This document shows, in pieces, positions 1 through 8,060 of a stretch of 35,459 nt of DNA. This stretch comes from Ligaoa zhengdingensis (GTDB lineage: Bacteria; Bacillota; Clostridia; Oscillospirales; Ruminococcaceae), in assembly GCF_014384885.1 (NCBI RefSeq), contig NZ_JACRST010000022.1, forward strand, positions 1 through 35,459, written 5' to 3'. The position numbers and the translations under genes were made by a program. Position 1 is the stretch's first letter. Each line of letters opens with the position of its first letter. Below the pieces are notes generated by a model, which ran no database searches, was not told the DNA's origin, and saw only the letters and a list, made by a program, of their open reading frames with translations.

Positions 1-159
1 CCGCAGCGAGAACGCCGCGTTATCCACAAACAGTTCCGCCAGTTCCGCATAGCTGCTGCCCGTGATGTGCAGCTCCAGCGCAGGACGCGCCGCGCCGCGC
101 AGCTCGCGCCGCACAAGCGCCGCAGTCCCTTCCATTGTCCTGTTGCCGATGATTATCAT
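1..159 (-). CDS. Partial phage-tail-locus protein (N-terminus only)
   Basis: An open frame begins at an ATG (157-159, minus strand) and runs off the left edge, giving 53 residues that start MIIIGNRTMEGTAALVRREL. A GAGGAGG ribosome binding site lies 7 bases upstream of the ATG, so this is a real start. The stop of the tail-fibre gene at 176 is just upstream, so the two are almost certainly co-transcribed. I do not recognise a domain. The position after the fibre genes suggests another tail accessory protein, a fibre chaperone or the start of the lysis module, but that is inference from order only. Confidence 0.6.
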   Translation of the reverse strand, partial: MIIIGNRTMEGTAALVRRELRGAARPALELHITGSSYAELAELFVDNAAFSLR

Positions 160-175
160 GTAAAATCCTCCTCTA

Positions 176-1825
176 TCAAGTTGACAGGCTGAAAATGTTC
201 TGCCAGGTGCCGAAAGAGACATCGAGCATATTCCAATCCCGCACCGTAAAGTAGCGCACATAAAGCCCTGCCGGCGAGTACCTCTGCCAGGCAAACTGTA
301 TCCCATCGCCGCTGACCTCCTCGCAGATGACCCAGGCGAGGACGGTGCTTGTCTCGGATGGCGCGTTTGCGGCGTTGCATGCGTAATAATAGCCGGTTTT
401 ATAGGCGTTATCCCAGTCGGTTACGGTTTGTACCGTGGATGCGCCAGAACCAATAAAGGGAAACCACTCTGAGAAATGGCCGCTGCCCATGTAAATGCGG
501 AGCCCAGCCCAGGGGTTTCTGCTGTAATAGTTATTGCGTATGGCGAACTGCACATCGTCGATGGTGAGGCCGTAACAGGTATCACTGCGCACTCCTGCAG
601 CGCTGTCCGGGGCATTAGCAGCATCTCCGCCGCTTTGATATAGCCCTGTGCTGGTAGCGTCGTTCCAGTCGGTCACTGTTTGCGCTGTTTTACCCAACGC
701 GCCCACGTCCGCGGCCGCCAGCGTCACCGCGCCGGTCTTGCCGTTGACCGACGAGACATCGCCACCGCCGCCCTCCGGTGCGGTCATGGTGCCGTCCTCA
801 TTGACGGTGACGTTTCCGCCGTTTTTGACGCCGCCGAGCGCGGTCCCCGCGACCGGCAGGACATAGTTGTTGGCCCCGGTTGCGACGCCGTTGAGCTTGG
901 TTTTGTCTGCGGCAGACATGAATCCCGCGGCGCTGGTGGTGGCCGCGCTGTGGGTGTGCCCGGAGGCTGCCGCCCCGATCGACGCGGGGGTGTGGGTGTG
1001 GTCCGCTGCCGCTGCTCCCACCTCCGCCGCTGTCGGCGTCCAGCTATCCGGCCGCGCCCCAACGTCTGAGGCGGTCAAGTGCAGCGCGGGCAACAGGGAT
1101 TCATCCAGTTTTCCCGACACGCCGAGCGCCGGCACATCGCCTTCCTCAGTGCCGATGTTTTTTCCGGCCGCCGTACCCGCGCCGGTAATCTTCCCCAGCG
1201 GAAGATCGGGGAGATCATCCGCAGTGAGCGCCTGCGTCCCCGTAACCAGCCCTTTGGAGTTGAAGGTGATTTTGCTGCCTGTTCCAGCCGTGGTGATCTC
1301 CTTGAGGGCCGCAGTCAGGGTGATGTCGGCGGTGCCGTCAAACGCCTGTGCCTGGGCCGCCACGTCCCCTGTGACGGAGACGGTGCGGGAGACAGACAGG
1401 CGATCAGCGGAATCGGCCTGCACCGCTTGATCGACATAACCCGGCCGTCCGCTGGCCGCATATTCAGATTTGAGCATATCGCCGCCGCCCAGCGCGGAGA
1501 GCTCCTCCGGCGTGACCACCTGCTTCCACACCGCCTGCTCTCCGGTTTCATAAAGCAGATACGCCCTGCCGCTGCCGCTGTTGACCCAGATCGTACCCGG
1601 CCTGTGATCCACATCGGACGGCGAGGGCGCTTCCTCCCTCACGACGACTGCGGGGGCCGCGGCATAGGGGAGATCGTTCCAGTGTTCACGGCCGTCGCCG
1701 ATTTTAAATTGATTGGCGCCGGTCTCCAGACCCACTTCGCCCTTGGCCAGGATCGGGTTGACAGTGGTCCATCGATCCGCCGTGTCGTTGCGAAGGACAA
1801 TGTTGCAGTTAAACGTTCCAGCCAT
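176..1825 (-). CDS. Tail fibre protein with duplicated pyocin-knob-like C-terminal modules
   Basis: A predicted 549-residue tail fibre. The frame is open further upstream, but ATG 1825 has GGAGGG at the right distance and gives the typical fibre start MAGTFNCNIVLRND followed by a GEVGLETGANQFKIGDG segment that is common in phage fibre N-termini. The middle is low-complexity fibre shaft with repeated HTHTPASIGA / GHTHSAATTSA blocks and a VSSVNGKTGAVTL motif. The C-terminal 180 or so residues hold two copies of a TVTDWNDA..TGLY / TVTDWDNA..TGYY module with an ANAP motif, as in pyocin-knob domains that bind cell-surface glycans. It probably sets which cells are recognised. The N-terminus overlaps the preceding gene by 17 bases. 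Confidence 0.85.
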   Translation of the reverse strand: MAGTFNCNIVLRNDTADRWTTVNPILAKGEVGLETGANQFKIGDGREHWNDLPYAAAPAVVVREEAPSPSDVDHRPGTIWVNSGSGRAYLLYETGEQAVWKQVVTPEELSALGGGDMLKSEYAASGRPGYVDQAVQADSADRLSVSRTVSVTGDVAAQAQAFDGTADITLTAALKEITTAGTGSKITFNSKGLVTGTQALTADDLPDLPLGKITGAGTAAGKNIGTEEGDVPALGVSGKLDESLLPALHLTASDVGARPDSWTPTAAEVGAAAADHTHTPASIGAAASGHTHSAATTSAAGFMSAADKTKLNGVATGANNYVLPVAGTALGGVKNGGNVTVNEDGTMTAPEGGGGDVSSVNGKTGAVTLAAADVGALGKTAQTVTDWNDATSTGLYQSGGDAANAPDSAAGVRSDTCYGLTIDDVQFAIRNNYYSRNPWAGLRIYMGSGHFSEWFPFIGSGASTVQTVTDWDNAYKTGYYYACNAANAPSETSTVLAWVICEEVSGDGIQFAWQRYSPAGLYVRYFTVRDWNMLDVSFGTWQNIFSLST

Positions 1826-2150
1826 CCGCATTCCCTCCATCGATCGCTGTAATGTCGTTGTAATCTGAACCGACGACGTAATACTTCCGCTCGGCCGGAT
1901 CCCAACGGTAGCTCTTGTTCGCCCCGGTGTCCAGATACAAAAAATACTGGTTGCCGGTCTCGGGGAACTCCCCGCGCGAGGCGTGGGGGGAGAGCACCGT
2001 CTCCCCCACCGTGCCCAACGCGTCGTAAAACTCCGTTTCAGAGCCCTTATAGCCGCCGAGCCGCGCCGACTCGTACGCGTTGCGGCCCGCCCCTTTGATT
2101 TCAGCGACAATCTGCGGGCCGCTTGTGAGCTGCACAGTGATGTTACTCAT
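1809..2150 (-). CDS. Small tail-fibre-associated protein
   Basis: A 113-residue protein beginning MSNITVQLTSGPQIVAEIKG. It contains YESARLGGYKGSETEFYDAL, a short motif often found at fibre N-termini or in small proteins between baseplate and fibre genes in Firmicutes prophages. It overlaps the upstream gene by 8 bases and the fibre gene by 17, typical of a tightly coupled phage operon. No enzymatic motif is visible. The likely role is adaptor or structural protein of the fibre; this is inferred from position and the weak motif. Confidence 0.7.
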   Translation of the reverse strand: MSNITVQLTSGPQIVAEIKGAGRNAYESARLGGYKGSETEFYDALGTVGETVLSPHASRGEFPETGNQYFLYLDTGANKSYRWDPAERKYYVVGSDYNDITAIDGGNADGWNV

Positions 2151-2487
2151 ATGTCACCTCCGGCAACAATTCAAAAGCGCTGGCCGGCACGATGGTGGTT
2201 ACCTCGCCGTCAGCGCTTGTGTACTGGATATCGTAATAATAGGTTCCAAAGCTGAGGCTCTTGGTGTCGTCCGGGTCGATCTGAACGACCGCCTCGCCGC
2301 CCGAAAAGGCCGTGACCGTTTTTCCGATCAGCTTGTCCTCATCCTGCTCGTAAAGGCTGTGCTTCACCGTGAAGTAAAGCGTAGCGCCCGCCTCGAACGG
2401 CACCTGTTCGCCGTCCCGCGTCATCCGCACCACGATGCGCTCGGTGTCGCCGCGGGTCATCTGGATGTCTGTGCCTGTGATTTGCAT
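2143..2487 (-). CDS. Beta-rich tail accessory protein
   Basis: A 114-residue protein with a GGAGG site seven bases before its ATG. The sequence starts MQITGTDIQMTRGDTERIVV and alternates hydrophobic and polar residues (PFEAGATLYFTVKHS, GTYYYDIQYTSADGEVTTIV), which suggests an all-beta, immunoglobulin-like or BppU-N-terminus-like fold. The TRGDT start is common in small baseplate or fibre accessory proteins of Firmicutes phages. It lies between the AT-rich receptor-binding gene and the small fibre-associated gene. Function is inferred from context. Confidence 0.7.
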   Translation of the reverse strand: MQITGTDIQMTRGDTERIVVRMTRDGEQVPFEAGATLYFTVKHSLYEQDEDKLIGKTVTAFSGGEAVVQIDPDDTKSLSFGTYYYDIQYTSADGEVTTIVPASAFELLPEVTYE

Positions 2488-2499
2488 CTTGTCGCCTCC

Positions 2500-3897
2500 T
2501 TACGAAAAATACTCCGGGAATGTCAGGCGGTCGCACGGGTCGCAAGCGAGCAGCGCTTTGTTGTAGTACTGTATGTTTACCCCAGAGGTCTGTGCCACTG
2601 CGACAATCGTATCATCATTGTTTACATGATAGACTGTTGAATCGCTGGCGAAATATAAGGTACCGGCCGGTGTAGCCACGATCTCATATACGGATGCACT
2701 GTATGATATTTTTTTAATTTCGTTCAATGTGCCTGTGACCTTGTCAAGACTTGCAAACCATAATCCCTTAAACGTGCTCGCACTGAGAGCCAAGACTACA
2801 GAGCCATCCGGCAATTCACACGCTGCCGTGACATTCAGGCTACTTACATCCGAAATTATATCTGATACAGCATTTTCGCATGTGCTTCCGCTGTTGAGAT
2901 ATACGTTTATTGCACTGTTTGACATTCTGCCCGAAAAATATATCGACTCTCCTGTGGATAACGTTAAACAAATTGGGTCACTTTTGTCCGCCGTTGCTAA
3001 TCGGTTGGACCCCCAAACCTCGATATCAGTTTCGACGAGATATCTGGCGCTGTTAAGATAGCCTATCGACCGCATCTTTCCGTTACTTCTCAACCCCGGA
3101 GACGCCCCAAAATAGCCAAATTTCGAGCTTGATTTTTCCAAATTCGCCATGTCCGAACTGATTTTGTAAGTTGCTCCGTAGCCTTCCCCGTAATCTCCTT
3201 GCGTTGTCACAACAATACTTTCTCTGTTCGGCGTGACAAACACATTTGCAAGGGTGCGAATTTTGCTGTCAACGGTATGCCACGATGACGTGCTCGGAAA
3301 GGCCGCTATAATATCTCCTGATTCAAGCGCTAATTTTGAAACTCTGAATCTTGATTGCGGAGCATCTTGTACATTGTATATGCCCGTCAATACATACAGA
3401 CAGCCGTTAATCGTGTCTACTGCAACATCAGTTATCCCAGATTCCGTCTCAGTATATGTATTCTGTAACGTTGTTGTCCAAACAGTATCTCCCGCCTCGG
3501 TAATCTTCGATATGGAATTTTCCCCGGACTTAACATACAAAAAATATTCGCCTTTATTGTGCAGCTCCCACGCCCCATCCTTGACAACATACAGGTCCAC
3601 CCCCGTCCATCCGCCCGCGGTTGTGTACCATACCGCGCTCACGATATGGTAACTGATCTCATCCACATTGCGCAATGGCTTTGCCAGCGGCATGTTGTCC
3701 TTGCTGGTGTACGCGATGTACAAGGTTCTATCTGCGGGGTTCTCCGGTCGAGACGTGCCGAACACCAGATTGACGTTGTGGATGTTGATATCCAGCGCCA
3801 CCCACAACCCGTTTTCTTTGACTGGCGGCGCGGTGAGACCCGTGTACACGTTCCACTGGGGCACTCCGCCCCCTCCAGTCCTAAAAATCGTCGGCAT
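2500..3897 (-). CDS. Putative receptor-binding tail protein, propeller-like, AT-rich
   Basis: A 465-residue protein starting MPTIFRTGGGGVPQWNVYTG. After about 60 residues the sequence becomes a series of short beta-strand repeats (TDVAVDTINGCLYVLTGIYN, ITEAGDTVWTTTL, YEIVATPAGTLYFASDS) that read like successive blades of a beta-propeller, a fold used for carbohydrate binding. No catalytic motif is evident. Base composition is visibly richer in A+T than every neighbour, especially over 2550-3600, which points to a recently swapped specificity module. Its ATG overlaps the stop of the preceding gene by one base. Receptor binding is inferred from position among fibre genes, composition and predicted fold. 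Confidence 0.7.
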   Translation of the reverse strand: MPTIFRTGGGGVPQWNVYTGLTAPPVKENGLWVALDINIHNVNLVFGTSRPENPADRTLYIAYTSKDNMPLAKPLRNVDEISYHIVSAVWYTTAGGWTGVDLYVVKDGAWELHNKGEYFLYVKSGENSISKITEAGDTVWTTTLQNTYTETESGITDVAVDTINGCLYVLTGIYNVQDAPQSRFRVSKLALESGDIIAAFPSTSSWHTVDSKIRTLANVFVTPNRESIVVTTQGDYGEGYGATYKISSDMANLEKSSSKFGYFGASPGLRSNGKMRSIGYLNSARYLVETDIEVWGSNRLATADKSDPICLTLSTGESIYFSGRMSNSAINVYLNSGSTCENAVSDIISDVSSLNVTAACELPDGSVVLALSASTFKGLWFASLDKVTGTLNEIKKISYSASVYEIVATPAGTLYFASDSTVYHVNNDDTIVAVAQTSGVNIQYYNKALLACDPCDRLTFPEYFS

Positions 3898-4622
3898 TAC
3901 AAATCCCCCCTTATGATGATCCGCACCGGCAGATCGATTTCCGGCTTATCGCCCCACGCCTTGACGGTGATCTTCCCCGCGGTCTGCCCGCCGTCCTGCA
4001 TATTCGCCGCCTGAAGCGCTATGATCTGTTCCTCGGTGGCGCTGGTGGTGGGCAATATCTCCTGCACGCTGGTGGTTGTCACGCCGGACACCGACAGGCT
4101 GTAGGTGTACGGCGGTTCGCTCCCTGCCCAACTGGACGCATACAGCGTCGCGGTGCGCAGGGCGGACTTCGCCACCTTGGCGTTCCAAGTTGTTCGCTCC
4201 GACGACGTGATGTGCTTGGTGCTGTCGGACACATGAGATGCCGGCGCCGCGCCCACATCGCTGGCGCTCGGCATCCAGCTTTGGGGCCTCGCCCCCACCT
4301 GCGCCGCAGTCACCCCATGCGGGTTCTGCCGGTTGCCTGTATGGGTGTATGCTGTGTTCCAGTTGGCGACCTTTGTCGAGGTGACGCCGTCAAGCGTGCT
4401 TTTGTTGCTGTGGGTATGCTCGTCCTCGACCGCGCTGTTCCACCCGGCCTTATCCGCCGCCGTCACATGAATCTCCGGATTCTCGCGGTGATCCTCCGCC
4501 TTTTTCAGCTCGCCGTCGATGACATCCATGTTGCTGTTCGGCACGTCGATGTCATAAAAGTCTGTGATCCTGGGCTTCTGAATCGGATAATTTGCCGTAT
4601 ATACCTTCTGTTCTTCAGACAT
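3897..4622 (-). CDS. Tail fibre / phage tail protein with shaft repeats
   Basis: A 241-residue protein. The N-terminus (MSEEQKVYTANYPIQKPRIT) is followed by a region of the form DEHTHSNKSTLDGV, HTGNRQNPHGVTAAQVGARP and SASDVGAAPASH, the tail-repeat-like motifs found in shafts of contractile-tail fibres. An ITSSERTTWNAK motif, also common in such fibres, follows. The last 90 residues look like a compact beta domain. It directly follows the YmfQ-like gene, overlapping it by 8 bases, which is the normal place for the first fibre gene after baseplate wedge genes. It probably links the baseplate to the receptor-binding proteins. Confidence 0.8.
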   Translation of the reverse strand: MSEEQKVYTANYPIQKPRITDFYDIDVPNSNMDVIDGELKKAEDHRENPEIHVTAADKAGWNSAVEDEHTHSNKSTLDGVTSTKVANWNTAYTHTGNRQNPHGVTAAQVGARPQSWMPSASDVGAAPASHVSDSTKHITSSERTTWNAKVAKSALRTATLYASSWAGSEPPYTYSLSVSGVTTTSVQEILPTTSATEEQIIALQAANMQDGGQTAGKITVKAWGDKPEIDLPVRIIIRGDL

Positions 4623-5241
4623 AGAGCGGTAATTCCTCCTCTTTTAGTTTTTTATGGGTCCAATCCTCATGCGCTTTGAGCTTTTGGTAGGTCACACCCA
4701 TTGTGACGCCGCCCTCGGTCCAGGTCTTCATCAGCCGCTCATGGGTGTAATATTGGATGATATACTCGCACTCCAAATGCGCGGGCTTGATCTCCTCGAT
4801 CGCCGCCTTCAGGTCGTCCAGCCGGGGCGGGACGCCGATCTGACTCACAAACTGGATTTGGAACCGATAATCCCCCGGGCCGGGGCTGACGGTCACCTCG
4901 CCGTTGGTGAAGCTGCTCGCCACCTGACGGATCATCTCCTCGGTGGAGGTGCCCGCGCCGCGCATCTTGCCCTGGATGCGCTCCCGCCGGGCAGCGTAGT
5001 CCCCGGGCGGCAGGCTGTGGTCCAGCCCAAACGCGGTCTCCCACTGCTCGAGCCCCCAGGTCGCGGTGGAGAGGTCGAACTGATCGAACAGGTCGAAGCG
5101 CGCCCGCCAAAGCTCGTTTACCACGGCGCTGAGCGCATTCTGCCAGTCGCACATTTCGGGACTGTTGGCGTAGCAGGGCGGCAGCAGGTCGATGAGGCGC
5201 ACCGCCCGGTCAGCGGATCTCGGTGTCAAAGCTCTGGCCAT
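4615..5241 (-). CDS. YmfQ/XkdU-like (DUF2313) baseplate-to-fibre protein
   Basis: A 208-residue protein when started at ATG 5241, which has GGAGGTGGAG just upstream. A longer frame from 5307 is open but would overlap the baseplate J gene by almost 100 bases. The sequence shows DLLPPCYANSPEMCDWQNALS near the start, a W-rich LEQWETAFGLDHSLPPGDYAARRERI segment and EEIKPAHLECEY toward the C-terminus, all typical of the YmfQ/DUF2313 family that follows baseplate J in Mu- and PBSX-like tails. It is thought to connect the baseplate wedge to tail fibres. It overlaps the baseplate J gene by 32 bases. Confidence 0.85.
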   Translation of the reverse strand: MARALTPRSADRAVRLIDLLPPCYANSPEMCDWQNALSAVVNELWRARFDLFDQFDLSTATWGLEQWETAFGLDHSLPPGDYAARRERIQGKMRGAGTSTEEMIRQVASSFTNGEVTVSPGPGDYRFQIQFVSQIGVPPRLDDLKAAIEEIKPAHLECEYIIQYYTHERLMKTWTEGGVTMGVTYQKLKAHEDWTHKKLKEEELPLYV

Positions 5242-6283
5242 TGATCTCCACCTCCCCGACAACCGGCGTTTGATTTTCTGCGTTCTGGATGTTGGCTTGA
5301 CCCCCATTCACCAAAAGCCCGGCGACCTCCTTGACCCCGTCGACATCCATGAGGATATAAAGGATGCGGTTATAAGAAACCGGGTTTGCGGTAAAGGCGA
5401 TGTCCGCAAAGTAGCCGGCCAGCCGCTCCCGAAACCGCTTCACGATATCCTCCAGGGCCGCTGTGCCAGCGAGGGTGACGGTGGCGGTGACGCCGATGGT
5501 GTTTGCAGCGGCGCTCTTCACCGTGACCGTCGCGCCGATCGGGCGCTGGGTCTCGATATACGCGGCGCACGCATTCTTCACCTCTTCATCGACCGGCTGC
5601 ATCCCGGAACCGGCGATCAGCACCTCGACGCTGCCCGCCTGGTCGCCCGCGCTCACCTTGGCCGCGCTGACGCCGGGGCATTCCAGCGCCCACTGCTCAT
5701 AGTGGTGGATGTTGCCGCTGGTGGCGGGCTTTTGCAGAAACGCATACAGGCGGTTCACCAGCTCGGCGTCCGTTTCGGGGTCGGTGCCGCCCTGTGCCGC
5801 TGCAGGGTTGGTCACGCCGGTGATCCCCTGCAGCGGGCTTCTCATCCCGGTAATCGTATCGGCCGCGACGTTGTAACGCGCGCCGGCCTCCTCGGCCGCC
5901 ACTTGGATGGACGCCCCGCTTCCGCTCATAATGGTCATCGTTTCCTGTGTGACAAAGCCGAGGCCGGACGCCGTTGTAAAAACAAAGCCTTTCGGCACGG
6001 TGACGCTTCCTTCGGTCGAAACCCACACCGCGGTCTCGGCCTTCTGCCCCTGTTTGCGCCGGATGCCGTAATAGGCGCAGCGCTGGTCGATAAACCGGCC
6101 GCTGGTCTCGTCCACATACACCATGGGCGCCAGCTCATTGAGCGACTGGTAAACCTTATAAAGCTCCAGCGCCACCGGGCCGATCAGATCGCCGATCAAG
6201 CTGCCCTCGTTGGTTTGCAGGTCTGTTTTCAGCCCGGATAGGATCGCCTGCTTGATCGATTCGGGCGTGATCGTTTCATACAT
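5210..6283 (-). CDS. Baseplate J-like protein (XkdT / gp47 family)
   Basis: A 357-residue baseplate wedge protein. It begins with a helical part (MYETITPESIKQAIL, then GDLIGPVALELYKVYQSLNELAPMVYVDETSGRFIDQRCAYYGI), followed by the characteristic beta core (GSVTVPKGFVFTTASGLGFVT) and the conserved GVTNPAAAQGGTDPETDAELVNR segment typical of baseplate J. An NIHHYEQWALECPGVSAAKV motif follows, also family-typical. Length matches XkdT. This wedge component triggers sheath contraction in contractile tails. It overlaps the gp25-like gene upstream by 8 bases. Confidence 0.93.
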   Translation of the reverse strand: MYETITPESIKQAILSGLKTDLQTNEGSLIGDLIGPVALELYKVYQSLNELAPMVYVDETSGRFIDQRCAYYGIRRKQGQKAETAVWVSTEGSVTVPKGFVFTTASGLGFVTQETMTIMSGSGASIQVAAEEAGARYNVAADTITGMRSPLQGITGVTNPAAAQGGTDPETDAELVNRLYAFLQKPATSGNIHHYEQWALECPGVSAAKVSAGDQAGSVEVLIAGSGMQPVDEEVKNACAAYIETQRPIGATVTVKSAAANTIGVTATVTLAGTAALEDIVKRFRERLAGYFADIAFTANPVSYNRILYILMDVDGVKEVAGLLVNGGQANIQNAENQTPVVGEVEINGQSFDTEIR

Positions 6284-6692
6284 CGACTGTTACCTCCCCG
6301 TAAATAGTGGTGAGCCGGCAGCGGATGCTGAGCAGGCCGTCGGCGAACTCCACCTCGATATCCCCCACATCCTCGATGTAGGGGTTGACCAAAAGGCATT
6401 CCTTCACATAGCGGATCGCCTCGGCGCGCTTGAGCTCGTCGGTATACTGCTGGCCGATCAGCGCCTCGCATTCGTTGCCGTAATCCCAGGTGTAGATTTC
6501 ATAGCGGTAGCGCGGGACATGCAGCGCCTTCCAGGCCCACACCAGCACCGCCTCCGCCCCGGTTACGGTGACCGGAAGGCCGTACCGCCACACCGGCGTA
6601 TCGGTTTTATAGTCCCATTTGACCTCAACGGGGACGGGCAGCTCCGCCGCCCGCTGCGCTGAACGCGGCTGTATCATGGGAAACAGGTTCAT
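6276..6692 (-). CDS. gp25/XkdS-like baseplate wedge protein (DUF2634)
   Basis: A 138-residue protein with MNLFPMIQPRSAQRAAELPV at the start, a central EVKWDYKTDTPVW segment, YRYEIYTWDYGNECEALIGQ and a C-terminal NPYIEDVGDIEVEFADGLLS. These match the DUF2634 (XkdS, W/gp25-like) family, a baseplate component related to T4 gp25. Length fits the family. It sits between the DUF2577 gene and baseplate J, exactly as in the PBSX order R-S-T. Start is ATG with a 4-base overlap to the upstream gene. Confidence 0.9.
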   Translation of the reverse strand: MNLFPMIQPRSAQRAAELPVPVEVKWDYKTDTPVWRYGLPVTVTGAEAVLVWAWKALHVPRYRYEIYTWDYGNECEALIGQQYTDELKRAEAIRYVKECLLVNPYIEDVGDIEVEFADGLLSIRCRLTTIYGEVTVDV

Positions 6693-7114
6693 ACCGTCAC
6701 CGCCTTACATTTACAAATAATCAAAAATGTCTGGTCGTCCTCGCTGAGCAGGACCACCCGGTCCCCCGCAGCCAGCCGTGCGGGGTGCGCAAGCGACGCG
6801 GCCGTCAGCGCGCTCGGCTTCACCGTGATCGAACTGACCGACCCGCCGTCGGAACAGCTTGCGCTGACAGCGAGCGTGCCCGTCAGGCCGCCCAGGGCGA
6901 CCGCCGGTTCGGTGTAGCCCAGCAGGTCGGCGTTGACGAGCAGGTCCTCTGCGGTCAGCACCAGGCCGCCCGCCTGCACCGTGAGCGGCGCGGCGGTGAG
7001 CACAGTGCCCAGCCGGATCGGGCTGCGGCTGCGCTCGGCCACATCCCGGCGCACGGTGTTGAGAATCACATTATAAGGGTTATCCTCCAATCGCTTCACC
7101 CACTTCCTTTTCAT
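6689..7114 (-). CDS. XkdR-like baseplate protein (DUF2577)
   Basis: Up to 141 residues. The core NPYNVILNTVRRD, then PIRLGTVLTAAPLTVQAGGLVLTAEDLLVN and a C-terminal LAAGDRVVLLSEDDQTFLIICK, are the hallmarks of DUF2577 (XkdR), a beta-rich baseplate protein found between the hub and gp25. The start is uncertain. ATG 7114 lies inside the hub gene and has only a weak ribosome binding site; an in-frame TTG or GTG closer to the NPYNV motif may be used. Role assigned from family and order. Confidence 0.82.
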   Translation of the reverse strand: MKRKWVKRLEDNPYNVILNTVRRDVAERSRSPIRLGTVLTAAPLTVQAGGLVLTAEDLLVNADLLGYTEPAVALGGLTGTLAVSASCSDGGSVSSITVKPSALTAASLAHPARLAAGDRVVLLSEDDQTFLIICKCKAVTV

Positions 7115-8060
7115 CCATCATCGCTTTGAAATTGAGCACCAGGCGGTTGTAATACTGGCCGTTCTTCCAGGTGTGCGTGTCGCTGTCGATGTAGAACAGC
7201 CCATACAGCCCGGTGTACGGCTCGCGCACAATCGCGCAGCCGCCGGTCACCAGCGAGGGGTCGCCGAGGCAATTGACCGTGATCTTCTGCTCCGGGTCCT
7301 CGCTGAGCATGCTTTCCGCCTGGGTTTGCGCGTCGTTGGCCTGTTGCAGATACTCCTGCATCAGGCCGTATAGCTGCACGGCGCCCTCCCGCTGCACCGT
7401 GCTTTGCAGCAGGCCGTCCTGGTTGTAGATCGCGACCGAGTTGACCATGTTTTCCACGCTCTCGGTCACGCTCGCGTCCATCAGGTTGCTGTCGCCACGG
7501 ATGACCGTGACCCGCCCGGACGGCCCCTTGGCGCGCACGCACAGCCGGTCGCCGTCAAACCCGATGTGGTATTTCTCGCCGGTGGTGCGGCCCGCGATGG
7601 TGTACAGGGTGGCGATGATCTCGTACAGCGTCTGCCCCAGGAACTTGCGCGAAACCGTCACGCCGGTCGCGGCCAGGCCGCCCGTATCGATGCCGTATTC
7701 GCCGCACAGCTCGGCCACCACAGCCTCGGGCGCTGCATCCACCACCTTTTTGGCGGTGCGGATGCGCTTGAGGTAAAACCCGCGGTCGTAGCAGGTGAGG
7801 TCGATGGTGTTGGCCGCGGTGCTTTTGGTCCGGCTGATGACATAGCCGTCGAACAGCGTCTCGCCCTCGTGGGTGAGGCGCACCGCGCTGCCCACCGGGC
7901 AATCCACCTCGGGCACCCGGCTATCGGTGGGGAAGGAAAGGAGCGACGCCTGCAGGGTGCGCGCGATCTGCTGGTAATCGCCGCTCACCGAGACGGTGGA
8001 CACCAGCCCGGTGACGTCGTAGCCGCCGCTTTCGTTGGCCAGATAGAGCTCCATCGTCAC
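7080..8060 (-). CDS. Tail hub protein, XkdQ/YqbQ-like (gpD / gp27 type)
   Basis: A 326-residue protein. The N-terminus (MELYLANESGGYDVTGLV, SVSGDYQQIARTLQASLLSF) and the central DGYVISRTKSTAANTIDLTCYDRGFYLKRI, KFLGQTLYEIIATLY and GDSNLMDASVTESVENMVN segments are typical of XkdQ, the PBSX hub equivalent to P2 gpD. The C-terminus ends with an HTWKNGQYYNRLVLNFKAM motif usual for this family. The hub sits at the tail tip below the tube and carries the spike. It follows the LysM gene with a 4-base overlap. Confidence 0.9.
   Translation of the reverse strand: MTMELYLANESGGYDVTGLVSTVSVSGDYQQIARTLQASLLSFPTDSRVPEVDCPVGSAVRLTHEGETLFDGYVISRTKSTAANTIDLTCYDRGFYLKRIRTAKKVVDAAPEAVVAELCGEYGIDTGGLAATGVTVSRKFLGQTLYEIIATLYTIAGRTTGEKYHIGFDGDRLCVRAKGPSGRVTVIRGDSNLMDASVTESVENMVNSVAIYNQDGLLQSTVQREGAVQLYGLMQEYLQQANDAQTQAESMLSEDPEQKITVNCLGDPSLVTGGCAIVREPYTGLYGLFYIDSDTHTWKNGQYYNRLVLNFKAMMDEKEVGEAIGG

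Noticed and set aside
1826..2110. N-terminal 95-codon extension of the tail-fibre frame
   Set aside because: It overlaps the small fibre-associated gene, has an Arg/Ser/Thr-rich composition typical of off-frame translation and no ribosome binding site; ATG 1825 has both.
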